Assembly (NCBI GenBank): GCA_036275295.1
Contig: DASUEB010000111.1
Coordinates: 1-47,462 of the forward strand
Source: DASUEB01 sp036275295
GTDB lineage: Bacteria; Bacteroidota; Bacteroidia; Flavobacteriales_D; Luteibaculaceae
Direction: 5' to 3'
Length of the DNA stretch: 47,462 nt
Positions 8,539-16,118 of the stretch are shown one piece after another (position 1 is the first letter of the stretch; each line of letters starts with the position of its first letter). The translations under genes were made by a program, and so were the position numbers. The notes beneath the pieces were generated by a model. It did not search any database and was not told the origin of the DNA. It worked only from the letters and a program-made list of their open reading frames with translations.

Positions 8539-8979
8539 TCAGATTACATAAATCATGATAAAACCCATGATCACCACGATAAAATAAGGCACCAAACCGC
8601 CAGCACCGGCGTAATCCTTGGCAATGCGCTGTCCAAACATCAGAGCCAGTAAACTCAAAGAACTGAAGGTCAAGCCCAAGACACCGAAGCTGACATCGTT
8701 CAGAAAAAGAAGCTGAAAAAATCCGCAAGTGCAAAACACACCGGCCAAACCCTCCAAAACAATCAATGCCGATAACAAAAATCCAACCAACGAGCGGAGT
8801 GGAGTTGCGCTAAAATGCCCCTTCAACCACGATGCATTTCCTTGATAATCAAAGATTTTATCCAAGGTTGATTGCAAAAACACAATGGCCAAAATGGCGA
8901 GTACCGATGCTATTGCGATGTAGAGGGTAATGCCTCTTGCCAATTCGTCGCCAATGGTATTAAAAAGTTCTGCTTTCAT
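8539..8979 (-). CDS. DoxX-like small integral membrane protein
   Basis: The 146-aa product (ATG at 8979 preferred to a start 84 bp upstream) has four hydrophobic segments. The first is followed by LDKIFDYQGNASWLKGHF, a pattern seen in DoxX/MauE-type membrane proteins in which a first helix ends in a G-x-D-K-like motif and a W-x-x-x-x-F amphipathic stretch follows. The second helix (ALIVLEGLAGVFCTCGFFQLL) carries the family-like L-E at its centre. The role is uncertain; DoxX-like proteins are linked to redox and thiol stress. It heads an operon with a Crp/Fnr regulator and a DinB-like protein. It is divergent from the hydrolase gene, with about 150 bp between the two starts. Confidence 0.7.
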   Translation of the reverse strand: MKAELFNTIGDELARGITLYIAIASVLAILAIVFLQSTLDKIFDYQGNASWLKGHFSATPLRSLVGFLLSALIVLEGLAGVFCTCGFFQLLFLNDVSFGVLGLTFSSLSLLALMFGQRIAKDYAGAGGLVPYFIVVIMGFIMIYVI

Positions 8980-9092
8980 AGATCTGTTCTGTGCTGCTAA
9001 GTAAAGAAAGTTTTTCAGGTGAACCGCAAACTGCTCTGAGCCCTGGCATCTATTTGTTGACAATTTTTACTGCGCTTTCCGGCTTACTTGTG

Positions 9093-9100
9093 TACCTTTG
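9093..9100 (+). promoter_or_regulatory. -7 element TACCTTTG
   Basis: TACCTTTG fits the Bacteroidota TAnnTTTG -7 consensus exactly and lies 28 bp before the ATG at 9129. A matching TTTG at the right distance upstream is not obvious, so the -33 half is weak. It would drive the hydrolase-parA-parB-DUF5683 operon. Confidence 0.5.
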
Positions 9101-9128
9101 GGACCCTTGTAAAAGAGCGATTGAGCAA

Positions 9129-9809
9129 ATGAAACTAACCTATTTCGGACATTCGTGTTTTCTGCTGGAAACGGGAGGATCTGCGCTGTTGTTTGACCCC
9201 TTCCTCAGTCAAAATCCGCTGGCCAAAACGGTCGATTGGAAGGCGATTAAACCCGATTTTGTGTTGGTTTCTCACGCACACTACGACCACATTCTCGATG
9301 CCGAATTTTTCCTGAAGGAGCACAAAAGCACATTGATATCTAATTTTGAGATTGGAAATTGGATGCTTAAAAAAGGGGAATACCAGGTCATAAAAATGAA
9401 CTTGGGCGCGCGAATTCAATGTCCTTTTGGCGAGGTGCGCATGACGGCATCGTATCACAGCTCAACTCTTCCCGATGGATCTCCAGGAGGCAACCCCGGT
9501 GGCTTTGTTATCGAATCGCAGGGAAGCAGACTGTATTTTGCTGGCGATACCGGCCTTGGACCTTACCTCGATTTTGTTGGGCAACATTGGTCGCCTGATG
9601 TCGCACTGTTACCCATCAGTGGCCGGGTAACCCTCGACGCCGAAGACGCAGTTCTTGCCGCCCAATTGCTCAAGTGTCAGCACGTAGTAGGGATGCACTT
9701 TGACGCTTTTCCCGAACTTTCAATCGACAAGGACAAAACAAAAGCTATTTTTGATCAAGCCAAAATCCAACTTTCACTGATGAATGTTGGCCAAACAATT
9801 CAATGGTAA
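9129..9809 (+). CDS. UPF0173 metal-dependent hydrolase (YtkL-like)
   Basis: A 226-aa metallo-beta-lactamase-fold protein of the usual UPF0173 length. It opens with MKLTYFGHSCFLLE and carries the zinc motif HAHYDH (H49, H51, D53, H54), a later histidine in TASYHSS, and the YFAGDTGLG strand-turn that supplies another metal ligand. The ATG at 9129 is chosen because homologues begin with this K-x-T-x-x-G-H-S pattern; upstream residues in the frame are not family-like. Its stop overlaps the parA start (TAATG). Members hydrolyse unknown small substrates in the cytoplasm, and the tie to chromosome partition genes is unexplained. Confidence 0.92.
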   Translation: MKLTYFGHSCFLLETGGSALLFDPFLSQNPLAKTVDWKAIKPDFVLVSHAHYDHILDAEFFLKEHKSTLISNFEIGNWMLKKGEYQVIKMNLGARIQCPFGEVRMTASYHSSTLPDGSPGGNPGGFVIESQGSRLYFAGDTGLGPYLDFVGQHWSPDVALLPISGRVTLDAEDAVLAAQLLKCQHVVGMHFDAFPELSIDKDKTKAIFDQAKIQLSLMNVGQTIQW

Positions 9810-10618
9810 TGGGAAAAATTATTTCTATTGTAAACCAAAAAGGAGGGGTGGGAAAAACCACCTCGGCAATAAACCTCAGTGCTTGTTTGGGGGTGCTTGA
9901 GTTTAAAACGCTCATCATCGATGCCGATCCGCAGGCGAATGCCACCAGTGGCGTTGGTTTTGATCCAAAAAACATCAAAACCAGCATCTACGAGTGCCTG
10001 ATCAACGAAATCAACCCCGAAGACATTATCCTCGAAACCAACAATCCCAACCTCGATATCCTACCAGCACACATTGACCTAGTAGGAGCCGAGATTGAGA
10101 TGGTTAACATGCCCAATCGCGAGATGATGATGAAATTGACGCTGGAAAAAGTCAAAGATAAATACGACTTCATCATCATCGATTGTTCGCCTTCGCTGGG
10201 TCTGATCACGGTGAATGCCCTTACCGCCTCCAATTCAGTTATCATCCCAGTACAATGCGAGTATTTTGCGTTGGAGGGACTCGGTAAATTGTTGAACACC
10301 GTTAAAATCGTACAAAACAGGCTAAACCCAGAACTGGAAATCGAAGGTATTTTACTTACCATGTACGACAGTCGACTCCGCCTGTCGAATCAAGTGGTTG
10401 ATGAGGTCAAAACCCACTTCCAGCAATTGGTTTTCGACACCATCATTCACCGAAACACCAAACTAGGTGAGGCGCCCAGTTTTGGTGAAACCATTGTCAT
10501 GCACGATGCAAGCGGAAAAGGTACCATCAACTACCTCAATTTAGCCCGCGAAATACTCCAAAAGAACGGCCTGACTCAAATGAGTGCCGATCAAAAAACC
10601 ATTGCAACTGAAGAGTAA
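9809..10618 (+). CDS. parA: chromosome partitioning ATPase ParA (Soj)
   Basis: The 269-aa protein starts MGKIISIVNQKGGVGKTT, with the deviant Walker A box KGGVGKTT at residues 11-18. The second conserved lysine (K11) is typical of ParA/MinD ATPases. The A' box (LIIDADPQANATSG) and Walker B (YDFIIIDCSPSLGLIT) follow. There is no N-terminal DNA-binding extension, so it is a chromosomal Soj-type rather than a plasmid ParA. The ATG at 9809 overlaps the preceding stop as TAATG; an ATG at 9803 is less likely. ParA binds DNA non-specifically in the ATP state and moves ParB-parS complexes during segregation. It overlaps parB the same way. Confidence 0.97.
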   Translation: MGKIISIVNQKGGVGKTTSAINLSACLGVLEFKTLIIDADPQANATSGVGFDPKNIKTSIYECLINEINPEDIILETNNPNLDILPAHIDLVGAEIEMVNMPNREMMMKLTLEKVKDKYDFIIIDCSPSLGLITVNALTASNSVIIPVQCEYFALEGLGKLLNTVKIVQNRLNPELEIEGILLTMYDSRLRLSNQVVDEVKTHFQQLVFDTIIHRNTKLGEAPSFGETIVMHDASGKGTINYLNLAREILQKNGLTQMSADQKTIATEE

Positions 10619-11568
10619 TGAGCAACAAACAACCCAATAAACGCCCTGCCTTGGGCCGCGGCCTAAGCGCCTTGCTTTCTGATTCGGCTACCGATATCAC
10701 CACCCGTTACAGCAAAGACACGGAGTCAACAACCGTTGGATCATCGGCTACCATCAAAATAAGCCAGATTGAAGCCAACCCTTTTCAACCTAGAAATACA
10801 TTCGAAGCAGAGGCCCTGCAAGAGCTGGCCGACAGCATCAAACAGCTGGGTATCATTCAACCCGTTACGGTTCGGAAAGTAGCCGTAGATAAATATCAGC
10901 TCATCTCCGGTGAACGCCGTTTCCGGGCCTCCCAATTAGCTGGACTTACCGAAATCCCTGCTTACATCCGCATTGCCAATGACCAGAGCATGCTCGAAAT
11001 GGCGATTGTGGAGAACATTCAGCGCCGCGATCTCGATGCCATTGAGGTGGCTTTGAGTTTTCAGCGACTCCTCGATGAATGCAAGCTAACTCAGGAGCAA
11101 TTGGCGGAGAAAATGGGCAAAAGCCGATCGAATGTGGCCAATTTCCTGCGTCTACTGAAACTCCCCGAGGCGGTTCAAGCAGCTATCATTGCCCGAAAAA
11201 TCAGCATGGGACACGCTCGCGCCCTGCTTTCATTAACGGATCCCGAAAAACAACACATCCTATTGGAACTCATCCTTCGCGATGAACTAAGCGTTAGAGC
11301 CGTGGAAGAATGGGTAAAAGACCCCGAGTCTATCACCCTCGACAGCCATGCCAGTGTGGAAGACCTGGGAACCGAAAAAGTGGTAATCCCCAGAATTAAA
11401 GCCGCAGCTGGCCTTAGCCCAGAATTAACGGAGCTTCAGAACCATTTGCGCACCAAATTTGGGAAACGGGCCGCCATCAAATACTCGGAAAAAGGAAGCG
11501 GAAAAATCGTCCTCACCTTCAAGGATGAATCGGAGTTGAATCGACTTTTGGAATTGATGAATGGCTAA
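10618..11568 (+). CDS. parB: chromosome partitioning protein ParB (Spo0J)
   Basis: The 316-aa product has the ParB layout. The N-terminal ParA-contact tail includes RPALGRGLSALLSD. The CTPase/ParB domain follows (IEANPFQPR, ELADSIKQLGIIQPVTV, and the GERRFRAS nucleotide-binding box). Next comes a helix-turn-helix that reads parS (LTQEQLAEKMGKSRSNVANFLRLL, then RKISMGHARALLSL), and then a C-terminal dimer domain. It starts inside the parA stop codon (TAATG). ParB loads as a clamp on parS sites near the origin and recruits ParA and SMC. No clean parS palindrome was found in the window. Confidence 0.97.
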   Translation: MSNKQPNKRPALGRGLSALLSDSATDITTRYSKDTESTTVGSSATIKISQIEANPFQPRNTFEAEALQELADSIKQLGIIQPVTVRKVAVDKYQLISGERRFRASQLAGLTEIPAYIRIANDQSMLEMAIVENIQRRDLDAIEVALSFQRLLDECKLTQEQLAEKMGKSRSNVANFLRLLKLPEAVQAAIIARKISMGHARALLSLTDPEKQHILLELILRDELSVRAVEEWVKDPESITLDSHASVEDLGTEKVVIPRIKAAAGLSPELTELQNHLRTKFGKRAAIKYSEKGSGKIVLTFKDESELNRLLELMNG

Positions 11569-12148
11569 CCGCAGGCATCTTCGGTTACTGACCTTCACGC
11601 TGTGGCTGATGCTGGCTCCCTTGGCAAGCAGTACCCTGTTCGCGCAAGACTCTACCTATGCCAACAATTTTGCAAGCGACAGCCTGAAGTTGGAGCGAAA
11701 ACTCACCCGCTCACCCCGAAAAGCATCCATCTTGTCGGCTGTGGTCCCGGGAGCAGGTCAAATCTACAACAAGCAGTACCTCTGGGCGCCAGTGTTCTGG
11801 GCAGCGATAGGCACATCAGCCTATTATATATCCTATAACACCAAGCAGTTCAGAGATTTTAAACAGGCCTACGTTTTAGCCACCGATAATATCGCCGGCA
11901 ACGAAGACCCCCGCTTTGCCAACAATAGCCCCAACTTTTTACTTCAAGGAACCGACTTTTACCGCCGCAATCGCGACTTGAGTTATGCCGCATTTGGTCT
12001 CTCCTACTTGCTCAACATTGTACAAGCCTCAGTGGGTGCTCACCTGTTTAAATTTCGGGTCGATGAAAATATCAGCTTAAACATCCAACCGTACAGTACA
12101 CCAACCACCTATCCTACCCTGGGTGCTCGTTTGGTGCTCAACCTGTAA
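11561..12148 (+). CDS. DUF5683 membrane protein
   Basis: The 195-aa protein begins with a signal sequence (TFTLWLMLAPLASSTLFAQD) and contains the DUF5683 core: KASILSAVVPGAGQIYNKQY, then a hydrophobic helix (WAPVFWAAIGTSAYYISYN), RDFKQAY and a further helix before a basic Phe-rich turn. The P-G-x-G-Q-x-Y-N motif is shared with small P5 and TM2-like membrane proteins. The function is unknown. It overlaps the 3' end of parB by 8 bp, so it is translationally coupled, and in Bacteroidota this family often sits between parB and dapB. A role at the cell envelope linked to chromosome partition or growth is inference only. Confidence 0.88.
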   Translation: MANRRHLRLLTFTLWLMLAPLASSTLFAQDSTYANNFASDSLKLERKLTRSPRKASILSAVVPGAGQIYNKQYLWAPVFWAAIGTSAYYISYNTKQFRDFKQAYVLATDNIAGNEDPRFANNSPNFLLQGTDFYRRNRDLSYAAFGLSYLLNIVQASVGAHLFKFRVDENISLNIQPYSTPTTYPTLGARLVLNL

Positions 12149-12195
12149 ATTGGTCCAATCTAATCATCAAAAAATACAAATTAAACTCCAGTAAT

Positions 12196-12903
12196 ATGAA
12201 CATTGCCCTCATCGGTTACGGTAAAATGGGGAAAGCCATCGAAAAGATAGCCCTTGACCGGGGTCACACCATCTCAGCCCGTTTCGATAGCAAAAACCCA
12301 GTCGATCCCAGTGTGCTGGCACAAGCCGATGTGGCCATTGAGTTTACCCGACCAGATCGCGTCCTGGCGCATATCTTCGCCGCCATCGACAATCAGGTGC
12401 CCATTGTAGTTGGTACCACCGGATGGTACGAGCATTTTGACGAGGTCAAAAAAGTCGTGAAAAAGGCGAAGAGCGGACTATTTTACGCCACCAATTTCAG
12501 TGTTGGGGTGAACTTGTTCTTCGACTTAAACAAGAAACTGGCCAAACTCATGAATCCCCACTTGGAATACGCCGTTCAAATAGAAGAAATTCACCATACG
12601 GAAAAACTCGACTCGCCAAGCGGAACAGCCATTACCCTTGCAGAGGGACTAATCGACCGTTTGGATGACAAAAACAGCTGGGTGAATCAAGAAACCACCA
12701 ACCCCGATGAGGTGGCCATTATCTCCAAAAGAGTGCCTCATGTTCCCGGTACTCACAGCATTACCTATACTTCGGGCATCGATCAAATTGAGATCAAACA
12801 CACCGCATTTTCGCGAGAAGGTTTTGCCTTGGGCGCCGTTCTAGCTGCCGAATTCATCGCCAAAAACAAAGGCATCCATACCATGAAAAGCTTGTTAAAC
12901 TGA
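12196..12903 (+). CDS. dapB: 4-hydroxy-tetrahydrodipicolinate reductase
   Basis: The 235-aa enzyme (short form typical of Bacteroidota) uses NAD(P)H to reduce 4-hydroxy-tetrahydrodipicolinate in the lysine and diaminopimelate pathway, in the cytoplasm. The dinucleotide-binding loop is IGYGKMG (residues 6-12), followed by VVGTTGW and the family signature IEEIHHTEKLDSPSGTA. In the signature the HH pair and the lysine are the catalytic residues. It lies 47 bp after the DUF5683 gene and 13 bp before lepB, so it is probably part of the same cell-envelope operon. DAP feeds peptidoglycan synthesis, which fits the partition and secretion neighbours. Confidence 0.97.
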   Translation: MNIALIGYGKMGKAIEKIALDRGHTISARFDSKNPVDPSVLAQADVAIEFTRPDRVLAHIFAAIDNQVPIVVGTTGWYEHFDEVKKVVKKAKSGLFYATNFSVGVNLFFDLNKKLAKLMNPHLEYAVQIEEIHHTEKLDSPSGTAITLAEGLIDRLDDKNSWVNQETTNPDEVAIISKRVPHVPGTHSITYTSGIDQIEIKHTAFSREGFALGAVLAAEFIAKNKGIHTMKSLLN

Positions 12904-12916
12904 CACCTTCCATTCC

Positions 12917-14476
12917 ATGATATCCTATTTCATTTTCGCCACCGTCATTTTAGCCCAGTGCTATGCCTTGCCTAAGCTTCTGTCGAACGCCGGAATTCAA
13001 GTCGGCTGGAAAGGTTATGTACCCGTCCTCAACTGGTTTTATTGGACTAAGCTCATCCAATGTCCTTGGTGGTGGTCATTGCTTCTTTTGATTCCCGGAG
13101 TTAACTTGGTTATGCTTGGGGTTTTCCACGTGCAAACGGCCAGCTCATTCAACAAGCGCCAGTGGGTCGACTATTTCTCAGCAGTTTTTATACCCATGGT
13201 ATTCCTCCCCAAATTGGCACTAGAAAATCCAACCTATGTTGGGCCAATCGATTGGAAGGAGGAACAAAACAAAGGCCGTAAAAAACCCATCTTTACCGAA
13301 TGGGGCCACGCCATTGTATTTGCCGTTGTTGCTGCCAGTATCATTCGCAATTTCTTTTTCGAGGCGTATACCATCCCCACACCATCCATGGAAAAACGAC
13401 TACTGGTGGGCGACTATTTGTTTGTGAGTAAACTTTCTTACGGGCCTCGACTACCTGAAACGCCCGTGGCGATGCCGTTTTTTCACCACACCATGCCGCT
13501 AACCACATCTACGCCGGCCTTTTTGAATATCCTAAAACTTCCGTACCTGCGCTTACCTGGTTTTGGTGAAGTGGAGCGCTTTGACCCGGTGGTTTTCAAC
13601 TTTCCCGACGGCGATACCGTGCTGATAGAAAACCAAGCGCAAGGCCTCAATCAATGCGTTCGCGATGAGGCCTACATGAAATACGGCCCAAATTTTACAG
13701 AGGCCAACTTCGCAGCCGCTAAGCAAGAAGTGCTGGCTACCAAAGAGTTTGTGATTAGACCAACCGATAAAAAAGAGAACTACATCAAATCGTGTGTCGG
13801 TTTGCCTGGCGAAACCTTGGAGGTAAAAAACGGCAAGGTTTATATCGATGGTAAATTCTTCGACAAACCCAAAAACGCCCAAGAGAGCTACGATGTAATC
13901 TTCGCCGGATCGCCAGATCCGAAAATGCTCAAGCTCAAATACAACATCGGAATAGCAGATATGCAACGAGGCGAGCAACCCGATGTCATCAATATTGCCA
14001 TGGATGATGCCACCGCCAATCAGTTGAAGGCAAACGGAGTGGTGAGTTCTATCCAGAAGGCCGAGACCTCCAAGGGAGCGTGGCTCTCTCGACCTTTGAA
14101 CATTTTTCCTAACCAGAGGAGCTTTGATTGGTCAGAGGATAATTTTGGCCCTGTTTTTATCCCCAAAAAAGGCTCAGTCTTACCCTTGCAGCTGAGCACC
14201 TTGCCCATATACGAGAAGCTAATTCGCGACTACGAGCACAATCAACTGCGCGTTGAGGGCAACACCATATTCATCAACAACCAACCTGCCACCAGTTACA
14301 CCTGCAAGCAAAATTACTACTGGATGATGGGTGATAACCGCCACCGAAGCGCCGACAGCCGTTTTTGGGGATTTGTCCCCGAGGATCACATCGTGGGCAA
14401 AGCGGTGTTCATTTGGTTCAGTAAAGATCCCGAAACGGGTATCAGATGGAATCGCATTTTCTCCCTAGTGCGATGA
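12917..14476 (+). CDS. lepB: signal peptidase I with N-terminal membrane domain
   Basis: The 519-aa protein is a large Bacteroidota-type signal peptidase I (S26). Residues 1-105 form a DUF5684-like domain with several membrane spans (WWWSLLLLIPGVNLVMLGVF). A further anchor (AIVFAVVAASIIRNFFF) leads into the catalytic part. The serine is in IPTPSMEKRL (S157), the general-base lysine in NYIKSCVGLPGE (K291), and the box E region is MMGDNRHRSADSRFWGFV. Between the two catalytic residues, and again after LEVKNGKVYIDGK, long inserts make it nearly twice the size of many bacterial LepB proteins. It cleaves signal peptides of exported proteins at the periplasmic face of the inner membrane. A strong hairpin terminator follows the gene. 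Confidence 0.95.
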   Translation: MISYFIFATVILAQCYALPKLLSNAGIQVGWKGYVPVLNWFYWTKLIQCPWWWSLLLLIPGVNLVMLGVFHVQTASSFNKRQWVDYFSAVFIPMVFLPKLALENPTYVGPIDWKEEQNKGRKKPIFTEWGHAIVFAVVAASIIRNFFFEAYTIPTPSMEKRLLVGDYLFVSKLSYGPRLPETPVAMPFFHHTMPLTTSTPAFLNILKLPYLRLPGFGEVERFDPVVFNFPDGDTVLIENQAQGLNQCVRDEAYMKYGPNFTEANFAAAKQEVLATKEFVIRPTDKKENYIKSCVGLPGETLEVKNGKVYIDGKFFDKPKNAQESYDVIFAGSPDPKMLKLKYNIGIADMQRGEQPDVINIAMDDATANQLKANGVVSSIQKAETSKGAWLSRPLNIFPNQRSFDWSEDNFGPVFIPKKGSVLPLQLSTLPIYEKLIRDYEHNQLRVEGNTIFINNQPATSYTCKQNYYWMMGDNRHRSADSRFWGFVPEDHIVGKAVFIWFSKDPETGIRWNRIFSLVR

Positions 14477-14509
14477 CAAATCCCTAGTTCATTAAGCGTT
14501 ACCCTCAGC

Positions 14510-14542
14510 AAAAAGCCCGGCTCTCAACATGCCGGGCTTTTT
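14510..14542. terminator. rho-independent terminator after lepB
   Basis: A 12-bp stem (AAAAAGCCCGGC / GCCGGGCTTTTT) around a 9-nt loop. Because both arms carry A/T runs it can act in both directions, ending lepB on the plus strand and hutH on the minus strand. Confidence 0.9.
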
Positions 14543-14621
14543 CTTTCTTAAGGACCTTTGTTACAGAATACTTCAGATTCGCTATTTGGGTGGTTTTAGC
14601 AGGCCAAATTTACGCCTAACC

Positions 14622-16118
14622 TCAGGGTATAAGGTGATCGGCTCCATCCAAGAATTGCCGCGCATCCATCAAATCGCGGTGCAAATACCGATCAGCGGTA
14701 TTGACCGCTACTACCTGGCGAAATTCATTCACAAAACGCTCAATTACAGCCGAACTTCGCATGGGCCGCCTAAACTCCAAAGCCTGAGAATTGGTCAAGA
14801 GCTCTATGGCCAGAATGCTTTTGAGATTTTCCACTACCCGATAGCATTTGGTTGCTGCGTTGGCCCCCATTGAAACGTGATCTTCCTGGCCATTGCTGCT
14901 TTCAATATTATCGACCGTGGCCGGCATGCAAAGTTGCCGGTTTTGCGACGCAATAGATGCTGCGGTGTACTGCGGTATCATCAATCCCGAATTGAGTCCT
15001 GCGGCGTGCGCAAGAAACGGTGGTAACCCTCTTTTTCCGTTCACCAATTGATATATCCGGCGCTCCGAAATACTTCCTAATTCGGCCAGTGCAATGGCCA
15101 AAAAATCAAAGGCCAATGCCAGCGGCTGACCGTGAAAATTACCACCGCTCAATACCTTGTCGGCCTCCATAAAAATAGTGGGATTATCGGTAACCGAGTT
15201 GATTTCAGTTTGCACCACCCCTGTTGCGTAAGCAATGGCGTCTTTACTGGCGCCGTGCACTTGAGGGACGCATCGAAACGAATACGGGTCTTGAACGTGC
15301 TCTTTTTGTCGATCTATTAAGCTGCTGCCCTCCAACCAAGCAGAAATCCTGCGGGCCGTGGTAAGCTGTCCCTGATGCGGTCGAATGATGTGGAGTCCCT
15401 CGTAAAAAGGATCAATCCTTCCATCATAGGCCTCCAGAGAGATAGCTGCAAGCCAATCGGCTTTTTTATCGAGCTTTTTGGCCTCCAAAACCGCCCAAAC
15501 CCCATATGCACTCATAAATTGAGTACCGTTGAGAAGGGCAAGACCCTCTTTTGAGTCCAACACAAGGGGCTGCAAACCTTCATCGCGGATGGCTTGCATG
15601 GCCAACTTGCGTTCGCCGCGGTGGTACACCTCACCACCTCCGCACAACGCGTGCGTCAGGTGGGCCAAAGGCGCTAAATCACCTGATGCCCCTAGGCTTC
15701 CTTGCTGATAAACAACGGGAAGTATATCGGCATTGTAAAAAGCGATCAATTGATTCACCGTGCGAACGTGTACACCGGAGTAACCCATGGCAAGCGACTG
15801 TGCTTTCAAAAGCAACATCAATTTGACCAGCGGCTGCGGAACCTCCTCACCCATTCCACAGGCATGCGAACGAACTAAATTCGATTGCAACAAGGCCAGA
15901 TCATCCTTCGAAATCGATTGGTTATAAAGCGCTCCAAAACCCGTGTTGATCCCATAAATGGGCTGATCCTCCCGCTCCAATTTCGATTCCAGAAAATCCC
16001 TGCATTGCTGAACGGCTTGTTTAGCATCTTCACCTAACGCAATCAGCCCCTCGAGAATTCCGGGAATGTCACTTAGGCTTAAGCCTTTTGTACTAATGGT
16101 ATAGGTAGCTGTGCTCAT
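14622..16118 (-). CDS. hutH: histidine ammonia-lyase
   Basis: This 498-aa enzyme turns histidine into urocanate and ammonia, the first step of histidine degradation. The Ala-Ser-Gly triad that forms the MIO cofactor is at residues 144-146 (QQGSLGASGDLAPL), and the catalytic tyrosine is in IYGINTGFG (Y55). RSHACGMG and the late NGQEDHVSMG, with the Glu typical of histidine-specific lyases, argue against a tyrosine ammonia-lyase such as that of flexirubin clusters, where Gln is usual. Its start overlaps the hisS stop by 4 bp. No hutU, hutI or hutG is nearby, so the rest of the pathway must be elsewhere. Confidence 0.95.
   Translation of the reverse strand: MSTATYTISTKGLSLSDIPGILEGLIALGEDAKQAVQQCRDFLESKLEREDQPIYGINTGFGALYNQSISKDDLALLQSNLVRSHACGMGEEVPQPLVKLMLLLKAQSLAMGYSGVHVRTVNQLIAFYNADILPVVYQQGSLGASGDLAPLAHLTHALCGGGEVYHRGERKLAMQAIRDEGLQPLVLDSKEGLALLNGTQFMSAYGVWAVLEAKKLDKKADWLAAISLEAYDGRIDPFYEGLHIIRPHQGQLTTARRISAWLEGSSLIDRQKEHVQDPYSFRCVPQVHGASKDAIAYATGVVQTEINSVTDNPTIFMEADKVLSGGNFHGQPLALAFDFLAIALAELGSISERRIYQLVNGKRGLPPFLAHAAGLNSGLMIPQYTAASIASQNRQLCMPATVDNIESSNGQEDHVSMGANAATKCYRVVENLKSILAIELLTNSQALEFRRPMRSSAVIERFVNEFRQVVAVNTADRYLHRDLMDARQFLDGADHLIP

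Noticed and set aside
8991..9128. N-terminal extension of the UPF0173 hydrolase
   Set aside because: The family starts at the MKLTYFGHS motif, and the extension spans the TACCTTTG promoter element.
13127..13132. CACGTG in lepB as a possible parS site near parAB
   Set aside because: The flanks (TTTTC / CAAAC) do not form the inverted repeat of the parS consensus; only the six central bases fit.
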